Part shown: one piece after another, positions 33,046 to 41,030 of the stretch
Numbering within the stretch: the stretch's first letter is position 1
How the letters are laid out: the number at the start of each line of letters is the position of its first letter
DNA from: Tissierellales bacterium
GTDB lineage: Bacteria > Bacillota > Clostridia > Tissierellales > Tissierellaceae
Length of the DNA stretch: 41,116 nt
Direction: 5' to 3'
Assembly (NCBI GenBank): GCA_030146915.1
Contig: JASLAT010000013.1
Coordinates: 1-41,116 of the forward strand
Notes under the pieces: generated by a model
The model's input: the letters and a program-made list of their open reading frames with translations, nothing else
The model's database searches: none
What the model was told of the DNA's origin: nothing
Position numbers and translations under genes: made by a program

Positions 33046-33792
33046 TTATTTTTCTTTTATTCCAACAGGGGCCATGTATACTGCGAATTCATCTTCACCA
33101 TCAACTTTTATTAGCTTATCTGTTTTTTCTTGATTATAATCTCCAATAGCACATGTCCCTAAATCTAACGATTCACAAGCAAGATAAAGATTTTGACATA
33201 TGTGACCAGCATCAATCAAAATCATTTTATGAGCTAATTTATCAAATCTCCATTCAGTTCTATAAGGTATAGCTGCCCATATAAAAGTAACTGATGCTTT
33301 AGATACAAATATTTGTTTGTCTGCAGCTTTAACTAGCTTATCTTCTATCTCATTATCCTCATATACTAATAACAACTCATCTTCCATAGGCATATATCTA
33401 TAAACGCCTTTTTTTAAACCCTCAACTCTATTAACTATTAAATATGTTTCAAATGGATGTCTACCTCCTGCTGAAGGTACCATTCTTTTTAAAGTTTTAT
33501 TATCATTTCTAATAGCCCTAACACCTTGTGTCATTTTTAAAAGGTAGGCTAGACTTTTTAAATCAAGCTTTTCTTCAACATAAAGTCTATTCGTTTGCCT
33601 ATCTAAAAAATTTTCATATATATTTTTCTTTGTAAGTATCTCATCATTAAAAGTTGGTAGCTTAACCCTTTCTCCTTCATTGGAAAAGTCCTTTAAATAA
33701 TGAGGCTGCTTAAGACCTTTGTTTTGATCTGATTCAAACTCTTTACCAAAACCTGATTTTAAAAAATCTCTTTCTTTTTTAAACCTTACCAT
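33046..33792 (-). CDS. Nitroreductase-family protein, SagB/ThcOx type
   Basis: FMN-dependent oxidoreductase fold of 248 residues. Motifs include QTNRLYVEEKLDLKSLAYLL, the signature PSAGGRHPFETYLI, GVYRYMP, AIPYRTEWRF, LIDAGHICQNLYLACESLDLG (in parts), and a C-terminal MAPVGI. SagB-type enzymes oxidise azoline rings in peptide biosynthesis, but many stand-alone homologues exist. No cyclodehydratase or precursor peptide is visible here, so a RiPP role is not supported. The ATG at 33790-33792 follows AAAGGAGAG; the upstream in-frame ATG at 33819 has no site. It starts 16 bp after the lipoprotein gene and forms an operon with it. Confidence 0.85.
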   Translation of the reverse strand: MVRFKKERDFLKSGFGKEFESDQNKGLKQPHYLKDFSNEGERVKLPTFNDEILTKKNIYENFLDRQTNRLYVEEKLDLKSLAYLLKMTQGVRAIRNDNKTLKRMVPSAGGRHPFETYLIVNRVEGLKKGVYRYMPMEDELLLVYEDNEIEDKLVKAADKQIFVSKASVTFIWAAIPYRTEWRFDKLAHKMILIDAGHICQNLYLACESLDLGTCAIGDYNQEKTDKLIKVDGEDEFAVYMAPVGIKEK

Positions 33793-33808
33793 TATATCTC
33801 TCCTTTTA

Positions 33809-34459
33809 TTAAAATTCAAATATAATTTTATTTATCCTTTCATTTATAGAGATCAACTCAGAAGATTTAATTTCTAAGTTTATACCATCCTTATTCAATT
33901 TTTCTATTTTATCTTCTATATCATCCACTATTTTCCTAGCTTCTAAAGATTTAGAGTAAATTCTTCCTATATTTTCTATATCTTTAAGATTACGCTTTAA
34001 TATGTCTGATTCCAAGCTAGATAGTAGTATATATGTTTTTATTCCCCTATCATTAAGATTCTTAATATCCAGTTTATATAGCCTAAAATCATCCAGACTT
34101 CCAATTATAAAATCTATATTTTCAAACTCTATATCTTCTAGTTTATCTACTATATTAACTGATTCTAACTTTATTAAATTTTCATCCTTAAATTTCTCTT
34201 TCGGTCTTATAGTCTGATATACCTTATTTTCTGCCTCTAATCTAAAAATAGTTTTTAAAACCTCTTGATTTAAAACTAGGCTATTTTGAATTCCTTTTTC
34301 TAATTTTAAAAAAACTTCCTCGCCTCTCTCATCCAAGCTTTCTACTTTTATCTCATCATCTTCCAACTTTACTATGCTTTCTTTTTCATTACATCCTACT
34401 AGTAATAATGATGTTAAAAAAATTAATACTAGTTTTTTAAATTTAAATTTATTTTTCAT
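33809..34459 (-). CDS. Lipoprotein resembling the N-terminal lobe of an ABC metal/B12 binding protein
   Basis: 216-residue predicted lipoprotein: basic N-terminus MKNKFKFKK, hydrophobic LVLIFLTSLLL, and lipobox LVGC with Cys23. The mature part reads like the first lobe and backbone helix of helical-backbone metal-receptor (BtuF/FhuD-like) binding proteins: EVLKTIFRLEAENKVYQTI, FENIDFIIGSLD, GIKTYILLS and NLKDIENIGRIYSKSLEARKIVDDIEDKIEKL (in parts). Such proteins normally continue to about 300 residues with a second lobe, which is missing; the end is a normal stop in sequence that still looks coding. It could be decayed or a specialised short form. The next gene is the SagB-type nitroreductase. 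Confidence 0.7.
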   Translation of the reverse strand: MKNKFKFKKLVLIFLTSLLLVGCNEKESIVKLEDDEIKVESLDERGEEVFLKLEKGIQNSLVLNQEVLKTIFRLEAENKVYQTIRPKEKFKDENLIKLESVNIVDKLEDIEFENIDFIIGSLDDFRLYKLDIKNLNDRGIKTYILLSSLESDILKRNLKDIENIGRIYSKSLEARKIVDDIEDKIEKLNKDGINLEIKSSELISINERINKIIFEF

Positions 34460-34478
34460 CTTTCTCTCCTTATATATA

Positions 34479-34511
34479 GATAATGATACTATTGAGCAAT
34501 TTTCTTGTCAA
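34479..34511 (-). promoter_or_regulatory. Promoter of the lipoprotein operon with Fur-like half-site
   Basis: TTGACA (34506-34511), 17 bp, TATCAT (34483-34488) on the minus strand, 11 of 12 consensus bases. The plus strand over the -10 reads GATAATGATA (34479-34488), equal to the first ten bases of the Fur box GATAATGATAATCATTATC; the second half is not conserved. Confidence 0.65.
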
Positions 34512-34554
34512 TTTATCCATACCTATAGTATATAATAGATTTAGAGGTGATTAA

Positions 34555-34995
34555 ATGGAAATTTTTATAGATGGAGATGGTTCCCCTATAATAGATATTA
34601 CTATAAAAGTAGCATCTAGAAAAAATATCAGAGTTAATATTGTTAAAAACTCTGCTCACAATATACAAAGTGACTACGCTAAAATTATAAATGTACCTGT
34701 ATCGAAAGATAGTGCAGATTTTAAAATATTTAACCTAATTAAAAAAGGTGATCTTTTAATTACTCAAGATCAAGGTCTAGCTGCTTTAGTCCTATCTAAG
34801 GGAGCTTATTGTATGGATAATATAGGTAATGTTATAGACAATAATAACATTGATTTTTTACTACATAGTAGATATTTAAAAAGTAAGCTAAGAAGAGAAA
34901 AAAATATTTATAGTAAAATAAAAAAAAGAGAGCCACATATGGACTCACTTTTTGAAAATAACTTAATAAAATACCTTAAAGAATTATCCGAATAA
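34555..34995 (+). CDS. YaiI/YqxD family protein (DUF188)
   Basis: 146-residue protein of the widely conserved YaiI/YqxD family, which has a PIN/NYN-like core but no proven function. Visible family features are MEIFIDGDGSPI (usual form DADACPV), a central KGDLLITQDQGLAALVLSKGAYCMDN (in parts: LLITQDQGLAALVL), and a basic region KSKLRREKNIYSKIKKREP. The Asp-Gly-Asp-Gly start departs from the common D-A-D-A-C-P. The ATG at 34555 follows AGAGGTGAT. It lies divergently from the lipoprotein gene, and its last 12 bases overlap the end of the convergent SAF-domain dehydrogenase gene. Confidence 0.88.
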   Translation: MEIFIDGDGSPIIDITIKVASRKNIRVNIVKNSAHNIQSDYAKIINVPVSKDSADFKIFNLIKKGDLLITQDQGLAALVLSKGAYCMDNIGNVIDNNNIDFLLHSRYLKSKLRREKNIYSKIKKREPHMDSLFENNLIKYLKELSE

Positions 34996-36273
34996 TTTAT
35001 CCTGTTCTTTTCTTAACTTATAAATTATATCGTCTTCATCAAATTCAAGCATGTCTAAGGTTAAAATTTCTCCTTTTTTAATAGGCCTTTTAAGCTTTGT
35101 TTTATCTGTTATAAGACCTATTGGAACTCTAGATTCTTCCCTAGCAACTGAGTTTTTTTCTATTGTTCCATAAAGTTTAGATCCTCCTATACCTTCTAGT
35201 TTTTCCCCTGCTATTAAATCTTTTTTAGCTATAGCTATAGTATCACATACTTGACCGTAATCTGGAGCAATAGTAGCCTGTCTATCAAAGTATGCTCTAG
35301 CTATAGATACAGGCGTCTCCAAACTTGTTAAATGATACGGTCTATATAGTACATAGTTAGGTCCTTTTCCCATTTTTAAAAACTCCATCTGGCTATGTAC
35401 TTGATCTAACTTTGATGTTACTATAACAAAGACACCTGGAGCTATACCCTCTACATAATCTATAATTTTATAATTATTTAAAATCCCACCTTCTTCTTTC
35501 AATCTGAACTTATCGGGTAACTCATCTATATTAGATTTTATACCATGTCCACCTCTAACGTCTGGTGTAAACCCAGTGGCATTAGCCATTACAGTCATCT
35601 CTACCATAGTATTAGTACCATCAATAAAACCAGCCAGCATACTAGGCTTTAAATTTTTAGATTTAGCTTCTTCATAGACACTTTCTGGTGTTGCACTATA
35701 GTCTATAGGATTATTTTTACCTTTTCCGATAGCTAAAACTTCGAAGCCTGTCAATCTAGCAAAATCATATATCTCTTTAACACTCCCAGGTTCATCACCT
35801 GCAGTTCCTGTATATACTAATCCCTTATCCTTTGCCATTTTGTTTAAATATGGACCTACCGTCATATCAGCCTCAACATTTAAAAGAACTATGTCTTTAC
35901 CTTCATCTATAGCAGATAGACTTATTCTTGCTCCTGCATCTATATTTCCAGTTGCATCTACAACTATATCTACATTACTTTTAGTTATTAAGGATATATC
36001 ATCACAAGCAACATATTTTCCTAATTCCAGACCTCTATTAATTTCTTTAATAGTTTTAGCTGTATATATATCTGTATCTCTAATACCAGCTTTTTTAAAA
36101 GCATCTATAGCCTTAGATAAAGTTCTATCTGCAAGTAAAGATGGCCTCATTCCTTTAACAAGTTTAAGTTGGCTAACCATACCAGTGCCCATTAATCCTG
36201 CTCCTGCTATAGCAACCTTAATATATTTACCTTCTGATTCATATTTTTCTAGCTTATTTAATAATCCAATCAC
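34984..36273 (-). CDS. NAD(P)-dependent dehydrogenase with C-terminal SAF domain (COG4091-like)
   Basis: Resembles the predicted homoserine-dehydrogenase-like family with a SAF domain. Near residue 20 it has the dinucleotide-binding motif IAGAGLMGTGMV; DIVVDATGNIDAG and GTAGDEPGSVKEIYDFA follow. The C-terminal SAF-type region includes GLITDKTKLKRPIKKGEILTLD. The substrate is unknown; homologues occur in various catabolic clusters. I favour the GTG at 36271-36273 (eight bases after GGAGG, giving 429 residues) over a GTG five codons earlier, which directly abuts the upstream stop and has no site. It is translationally linked to the upstream FAD protein gene. Confidence 0.82.
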   Translation of the reverse strand: MIGLLNKLEKYESEGKYIKVAIAGAGLMGTGMVSQLKLVKGMRPSLLADRTLSKAIDAFKKAGIRDTDIYTAKTIKEINRGLELGKYVACDDISLITKSNVDIVVDATGNIDAGARISLSAIDEGKDIVLLNVEADMTVGPYLNKMAKDKGLVYTGTAGDEPGSVKEIYDFARLTGFEVLAIGKGKNNPIDYSATPESVYEEAKSKNLKPSMLAGFIDGTNTMVEMTVMANATGFTPDVRGGHGIKSNIDELPDKFRLKEEGGILNNYKIIDYVEGIAPGVFVIVTSKLDQVHSQMEFLKMGKGPNYVLYRPYHLTSLETPVSIARAYFDRQATIAPDYGQVCDTIAIAKKDLIAGEKLEGIGGSKLYGTIEKNSVAREESRVPIGLITDKTKLKRPIKKGEILTLDMLEFDEDDIIYKLRKEQDKLFG

Positions 36274-36288
36274 TTTTTCATCCTCCAC

Positions 36289-37518
36289 TTATTCAACTAA
36301 AGCTGCATTCATACCTGCAAGATATCCTGATGACCATGCCCATTGAAGATTATATCCACCACAATCACCATCTACATCTAGTAACTCCCCTACAATATAT
36401 AAATCATCTATTAATTTAGATTCCATAGTGGTATTATCTATATCTTTAGTATCTACTCCACCAGCTGTTACTTGAGCAAATTCCCAAGACCTATGATCAG
36501 TTACTCTAAATTTCCAGCTTTTTAAAATACTTGTTATGCTTCTTATCTCTTCATTAGTTAATTCCGATACTTTTTTATTTTTATCCATACCAAGGCTTTT
36601 AATCATAGGTAATATTATTTTTTTATTTATCAGACCAACCAAAGCCTTATCTAAAGTTCTATCTCCAATAACCTTAAATCTAGTAGATAAGTAATTAAAT
36701 AATTCTTCCTCCTGCCTATCTATTATAAGTTGAACACCAATTTCTATTTTTTTACCTTGTTTTAATCCTGCTATAGCTGTTCTACTCAATTGTAAAATTG
36801 TAGGACCAGATATACCATAATCCGTAAATAGTATATCATCTTTATCAGATTTTATATATTCTTCATCTATATATAAATCTGCTATACCAAATACTCTAAC
36901 CCCGGATAACTGCTTTAAATCAGGATAATCTAAGTATAATTGAACTATTCCGGGAAATATTTCTGTTACTTTATGACCTAGATTTTTAGCTAGATTGTAG
37001 CCATTACCATCGGAACCTGTGTTGGCTAAGGATCTACCTCCAGTTGCCAATATTAATTTATCTGATTCAAAATTTCCATTATTTGTTCTAATATTAAACT
37101 TTCCATCAATCTTATCTATTTTTTTAACAAATGTGTTAAGTTTTAACTCAATCCCTCTAGACTCAATTTCATATAAAAATACATCTATTATAGAGGAACT
37201 TTGTAAGGATGCTGGAAATACTTTCCCATTTTCTTCAACATAAGGACTTATACCTATATTTTCAAAATAATACATAGTTTGGTATACATCGAATTGTGAA
37301 AATGCACTATATGGAAACTTTGGATTATTTCCATGATAGTTATCTATTGTTGCATTTATATTAGTAAAATTGCATCTACCATTCCCAGTTGCTAATATTT
37401 TTCTACCTATTTTATCATTTCTTTCTAATATTATAACGTCAGCTCCATTATCACTAGCAGATAAGGCTGCCATTAAACCTGACGCTCCACCACCTACTAT
37501 TATAACTTTATTTTTCAT
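36289..37518 (-). CDS. NAD(P)/FAD-dependent oxidoreductase, HI0933/YhiN family
   Basis: Flavoprotein of 409 residues. The N-terminal FAD-binding Rossmann motif is IVGGGASGLMAA (7-18), followed by ERNDKIGRKILATGNGRCNFTN (in parts: KIGRKILATGNGRCNFTN), the family signature. Later motifs are LILATGG, VTAGGVDTKDID and the C-terminal FAD contact GGYNLQWAWSSG. The family is sometimes called aminoacetone oxidase, but substrates of most members are unknown. The ATG follows AAGGAGT. The SAF-domain dehydrogenase gene follows with no spacer, so the pair is an operon. Confidence 0.92.
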   Translation of the reverse strand: MKNKVIIVGGGASGLMAALSASDNGADVIILERNDKIGRKILATGNGRCNFTNINATIDNYHGNNPKFPYSAFSQFDVYQTMYYFENIGISPYVEENGKVFPASLQSSSIIDVFLYEIESRGIELKLNTFVKKIDKIDGKFNIRTNNGNFESDKLILATGGRSLANTGSDGNGYNLAKNLGHKVTEIFPGIVQLYLDYPDLKQLSGVRVFGIADLYIDEEYIKSDKDDILFTDYGISGPTILQLSRTAIAGLKQGKKIEIGVQLIIDRQEEELFNYLSTRFKVIGDRTLDKALVGLINKKIILPMIKSLGMDKNKKVSELTNEEIRSITSILKSWKFRVTDHRSWEFAQVTAGGVDTKDIDNTTMESKLIDDLYIVGELLDVDGDCGGYNLQWAWSSGYLAGMNAALVE

Positions 37519-37593
37519 ATATTACTCCTTTTCTTCTTATAACTAATATTTTATACCTTTACTTATTTTTTGTCTAATCCTATTATAATACAT

Positions 37594-37624
37594 AAAAAAC
37601 TCTGGAGCATTAGCCCAGAGTTTT
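37594..37624 (-). terminator. Terminator after adenosine deaminase gene
   Basis: Stem AAAACTCTGG/CCAGAGTTTT (37596-37605 and 37615-37624) with a 9-nt loop and a minus-strand T-run. Confidence 0.88.
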
Positions 37625-37625
37625 C

Positions 37626-38624
37626 TTACATTTTAATTTTTTGAAGTAATTTTTCCTTATCCTTCTTTTCCATAAAAGCAGCTTCTATACTATTTTTAGT
37701 TATACTAGCTATATCATCATAAGTTATTATATTATTCTCTATAAGATACTGAAACTCCTTAGACATATTAGTATTTGAAACAGTTCGATTATCAGTATTA
37801 ACCGTTACTCTTATATTCTCCTTTAAAAAATCTCCTAAAGGATAATTTTCAATTTTATCTACAGATTTTGTCTGGATATTACTAATAGGACACATTTCTA
37901 ATGCTATATTTCTTTTACTTAGCTCATTAATTAATTCTTTATCTTTAATAGCAGCTATACCATGTCCTATTCTATCAGCTCCTAACTCATCAATAGCTGT
38001 CCAAATATTTTTAACACTACCTGTTTCACCAGCATGTATTGTAATTTTATATCCTACTTCTTTAGCTAATTTGAAGGCATCTTTGTGTAGCTCTGGTGGA
38101 AAGTCTGCTTCATTGCCAGCAATATCAAAACCTACAACACCTTTATTTAAATATTTTTCACCTAATTTAACAAGCTCTATACTCTTACTAACATCTTCAT
38201 GTCTCATTGCTATTAAAATTAAATTAGCTTTTATGTTAAATTCCTCTTCTCCACGATAAAGTCCATTTATTACAGCTTCCATTACCTCATCAAAACTTAA
38301 TCCTTTTTCCATATGAAGAAAAGGAGCAAATCTTATTTCTCCATATATTATATTTTCTTTACTCATATCTTCCATTAGTTCATAAGTTATTCTTTCAAGA
38401 TTTTCAGAAGTTTGCATAACTTGACCTGGATATTTAAATCTTTCCAGATATTCTATAAGTGAATTACACTCATTTTTTATAGAAGCTAAGTTAGAAAAGT
38501 CCTCTATAGACATTTCATCTATAAGTTTATTCTCTCTTAATAGTTCATACAAAGTTTCTACTCTCACACATCCATCTAAATGACAATGTAAATCTACCTT
38601 AGATAAAGATTCTATATTTTTCAT
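37626..38624 (-). CDS. add: Adenosine deaminase
   Basis: Zinc enzyme that converts adenosine or deoxyadenosine to inosine forms. The metal motif HCHLDG gives His13 and His15; later motifs are HAGETG (His and catalytic Glu), DRIGHGIA, LEMCPISNIQT and TVNTDNRTVSNT with the metal Asp. Length 332 is normal. It follows the uracil permease gene, a nucleobase and nucleoside salvage pairing, but a terminator stands between them. Only about 30 bp separate that terminator from the ATG, so it has no separate promoter that I can see. Confidence 0.94.
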   Translation of the reverse strand: MKNIESLSKVDLHCHLDGCVRVETLYELLRENKLIDEMSIEDFSNLASIKNECNSLIEYLERFKYPGQVMQTSENLERITYELMEDMSKENIIYGEIRFAPFLHMEKGLSFDEVMEAVINGLYRGEEEFNIKANLILIAMRHEDVSKSIELVKLGEKYLNKGVVGFDIAGNEADFPPELHKDAFKLAKEVGYKITIHAGETGSVKNIWTAIDELGADRIGHGIAAIKDKELINELSKRNIALEMCPISNIQTKSVDKIENYPLGDFLKENIRVTVNTDNRTVSNTNMSKEFQYLIENNIITYDDIASITKNSIEAAFMEKKDKEKLLQKIKM

Positions 38625-38653
38625 AATTTACCTCCTACATAAATATATCTATA

Positions 38654-38680
38654 TAAAAAAAGTGGGACTAGCCCACTTTT
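38654..38680 (-). terminator. Terminator after uracil permease gene
   Basis: Stem AAAGTGGG/CCCACTTT around 38659-38679 with a short loop, followed on the minus strand by TTTTTTT (38654-38660). Confidence 0.87.
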
Positions 38681-39926
38681 AATTTTTATTTATCAATTGA
38701 TTTAAAACTATACCTACAATTGCAGCAAAGCTTAAACCTGAAATACTAATAGTTTCAGTTATTGGTATTCCTATTACAAATCCTAATTTTTCAGATAAAT
38801 ATTCGCTAAACAAGCCTAAAACTAAAATAGTTATCATAACAATAATATTTTTAAAATTAATATCTATTTTACTATTTCTTATAGTTTTTAGTCCAACTAA
38901 AGCTATCATAGAAAACAGCATTAAGGAGATTCCTCCCATTACAGCTTGGGGAATAGAGTTAAGTATAGCTCCTACCTTAGAAACAAAAGCTAAAATTATT
39001 GCAAAGAAAGCAGCTAATCTTAATACTGACGGATCATAATTTTGTGTTATTGCTAAAACTCCTGTGTTTTCTCCATAAGTTGTATTTGCAGGTCCTCCTA
39101 CAGTGGATGCAAAAAGTGTTGCTAAGCCATCACCAAGTAAAGTTCTATTTAAACCGGGATCCTCTAAAAAATTCTTACCAACTACATAACTATTAGTAGT
39201 AATATCTCCTAAATGTTCCATAAACACTGCTAATACTACAGGTGCTATTATACCTATTGCACCTATATCAAATTTAGGTAGTCTAAAGTTAGGTAGAGCT
39301 AAAAAATTTGCTTCATTAATTATATTAGTATCAACTAAACCTACTTTTAAAGATATTAAATAACCAACAGTTACCGCTATTAATATAGATAGCTGTTTAG
39401 TAAATCCTTTTGCAAGCTTACTTATACCTAGTGCTATCATTAAAGTAATTAAAGCAATTAAATAGTTCTCACTAGCCATACCCAACGCCGTAGGTATTAA
39501 TTTTAAACCTATAACCACTATCATAGGGCCTACAACTTGAGGTGCTAAAACCTTTTCTATCTTATCAACGCCTATCTTTTTAACTAAAAAGGACATTAAT
39601 ACATATAAAAGTCCAGCTACAAACATTCCACCTTGAGCGTATGCTAGATCTCCCGCATAAAGGTTTGATACTTGTACAATTACTGGTATAAATGCAAACG
39701 ATGACCCTAAAAAAGCCGGTACCTTGAATTTCGTCGCTATATGGAAAATTAATGTACCCATACCTGCAGTAAATAAGGCAACAGAAGGATCAAAACCGGT
39801 TAATATAGGGACTAATACTGTCGCACCAAACATAGCTATTAAATGCTGAAGCGCAAGCACAACCTTCTTTCCAGATACTAGCTCACCAAAATTTTTCTTT
39901 TTGTCAAATGTTAAAGTTTCTTTCAT
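38679..39926 (-). CDS. uraA: Uracil permease, NCS2 (UraA/PyrP) family
   Basis: Membrane transporter for uracil. It has about 12-14 hydrophobic segments over 415 residues, and the motifs VVLALQHLIAMFGATVLVPIL (in parts: LQHLIAMFGATVLVP), GSSFAFIPVI, GPANTTYGENTG and SIPQAVMGGISLMLF. AMFGATVLVP and the NTTYGENTG segment are characteristic of the uracil branch of NCS2. Its leader holds a PyrR-type RNA loop next to the ribosome binding site, fitting pyrimidine-controlled expression. The promoter lies just after the radical SAM stop. Confidence 0.96.
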   Translation of the reverse strand: MKETLTFDKKKNFGELVSGKKVVLALQHLIAMFGATVLVPILTGFDPSVALFTAGMGTLIFHIATKFKVPAFLGSSFAFIPVIVQVSNLYAGDLAYAQGGMFVAGLLYVLMSFLVKKIGVDKIEKVLAPQVVGPMIVVIGLKLIPTALGMASENYLIALITLMIALGISKLAKGFTKQLSILIAVTVGYLISLKVGLVDTNIINEANFLALPNFRLPKFDIGAIGIIAPVVLAVFMEHLGDITTNSYVVGKNFLEDPGLNRTLLGDGLATLFASTVGGPANTTYGENTGVLAITQNYDPSVLRLAAFFAIILAFVSKVGAILNSIPQAVMGGISLMLFSMIALVGLKTIRNSKIDINFKNIIVMITILVLGLFSEYLSEKLGFVIGIPITETISISGLSFAAIVGIVLNQLINKN

Positions 39927-39933
39927 TTAAATT

Positions 39934-39965
39934 CCCCTTTCCAGTCTCTCAGGACTGATTTAAAG
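39934..39965 (-). promoter_or_regulatory. PyrR-binding loop at the uraA ribosome binding site
   Basis: The minus-strand RNA reads CTTTAAATCAGTCCTGAGAG, continuing ACTGGAAAGGGG. It fits the PyrR recognition loop (TTTAA..AGTCC-x-GAGAG-CT): upper stem CAGTC/GACTG (39953-39957 and 39942-39946), loop CTGAGA, internal loop, lower stem CTTT/AAAG. The 3' lower strand and the following GGGG are the probable Shine-Dalgarno sequence, seven to eight bases before the ATG. PyrR with UMP would hide it, suggesting translational control. Confidence 0.85.
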
Positions 39966-39984
39966 TTTTTTTACAATCTTAACT

Positions 39985-40012
39985 ATTATATCATAAGGAA
40001 AGAAACTTTCAA
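39985..40012 (-). promoter_or_regulatory. Promoter of uraA
   Basis: TTGAAA (40007-40012), 16 bp, TATAAT (39985-39990) preceded by TGA (extended -10) on the minus strand. The -35 abuts the stop codon of the radical SAM gene. The leader would be about 50 nt. Confidence 0.8.
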
Positions 40013-40882
40013 CTATAATCTTCTAAATTTATCCCTAGCTTCTAAGTTAGAAATTTCCAAACCTCTTTCTATCTGTGAAAGCACTAAGCTTTTTTCTTGA
40101 CTTAAAACTCCTCTTAAATTCACATAGTTTGATGCATGATTTGCTCTAAATGTACAATCCTTGACATCTATATTCTCTACCATAAGCTTAGTTTCTAATA
40201 ACACCTCATAAGGAGTTAAAATTTCAAATTTTCCGCTCTCAACTTGTTCATACAACTCTGTCTTTGGATTTAACATTAATGTCAATAGTCCTACATAATC
40301 TGGACTAATTTGATTTATTATATCTGCTGACTCTAATGAATGTTCATTAGTGAGTTCCTTGCCACCCATACCTGATATTAAAGTTATTGATAGGGGAATG
40401 TCTGCTGATTTAACTATTCTCCCTGCTGCTATCATTTCTTCTTTAGTTACACCTTTTTTTATTCTTTTTAAGATCTCATCACTTCCTGACTCTACTCCTA
40501 AATAGATAATTCCTAAACCTAAGCTTTTCAATTGTTTAAAATCATCTATATCTTTTCTTAATATACTCTTTGGTGAACCATAAATTCCAACTCTTTCTGA
40601 TTCAGGAAAAACTTCTTTTATAAAAGTTAGAATTTCAACTAAATCTTCTTGTTTCATAGCCAAAGCATCTCCATCTGCTATAAAAACTCTTCTAACATAG
40701 TTAAAAGTATCCCTAGCTAATAAAAGATCATCTTTTATATCTGATACAGGCTTTATCTTAAAGCTATCATCTTTATACATAGAACAGAATGTACACTTAT
40801 TGTGACTACAACCTACAGTAGCCTGAACTATCAAACTATAAGCCTCACTTGGCGGCCTATATACCATTCCTTCATACCTCAT
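40013..40882 (-). CDS. Radical SAM protein with CX4CX2C cluster motif
   Basis: 289-residue radical SAM protein. The cluster motif is GCSHNKCTFCSMYK: Cys25, Cys30 and Cys33, spaced CX4CX2C rather than the common CX3CX2C. The rest of the TIM-barrel-like fold follows: VRRVFIADGDALAM, GIYGSPKSIL, IIYLGVESGSDEILKRIKKG (typical of Elp3/MiaB-like radical SAM proteins) and LISGMGGKE. No extra domain is evident. The substrate is unknown; the family is widespread in anaerobic Firmicutes. The ATG follows AGGAGG. It is the first gene after the rRNA operon and has its own promoter. Confidence 0.88.
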   Translation of the reverse strand: MRYEGMVYRPPSEAYSLIVQATVGCSHNKCTFCSMYKDDSFKIKPVSDIKDDLLLARDTFNYVRRVFIADGDALAMKQEDLVEILTFIKEVFPESERVGIYGSPKSILRKDIDDFKQLKSLGLGIIYLGVESGSDEILKRIKKGVTKEEMIAAGRIVKSADIPLSITLISGMGGKELTNEHSLESADIINQISPDYVGLLTLMLNPKTELYEQVESGKFEILTPYEVLLETKLMVENIDVKDCTFRANHASNYVNLRGVLSQEKSLVLSQIERGLEISNLEARDKFRRL

Positions 40883-40942
40883 ATATATTTACCTCCTGAT
40901 TAACATTTTTATTAACATATATACTTTTTATCCTTCTTATAG

Positions 40943-40971
40943 ATTATATAACAGTTTTATACTCATAACAA
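40943..40971 (-). promoter_or_regulatory. Promoter of the radical SAM gene
   Basis: TTGTTA (40966-40971), 17 bp, TATAAT (40943-40948) on the minus strand, downstream of the rRNA terminator. Confidence 0.7.
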
Positions 40972-40980
40972 ATTAAAAAT

Positions 40981-41016
40981 AAAAAAAGGACCTAACTTTA
41001 AGTTAGATCCTTTTTT
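40981..41016 (-). terminator. rRNA operon terminator
   Basis: On the minus strand GGATCTAAC pairs with GTTAGGTCC (arms 41002-41010 and 40988-40996, with one G:U pair), followed by seven or more U (40981-40987). It lies about 15-20 bp after the 5S 3' end. Confidence 0.92.
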
Positions 41017-41030
41017 CTCTATTTAATTAG

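Noticed and set aside
33046..34459. RiPP (azole peptide) biosynthesis locus, suggested by the SagB-type protein
   Set aside because: No cyclodehydratase (YcaO), precursor peptide or exporter is present nearby; stand-alone SagB-like nitroreductases are common.
34555..34995. YaiI/YqxD protein as a toxin partner of the divergent lipoprotein gene
   Set aside because: The family has a PIN-like core, but the gene is divergent, not in a toxin-antitoxin arrangement, and no antitoxin-like partner is present.
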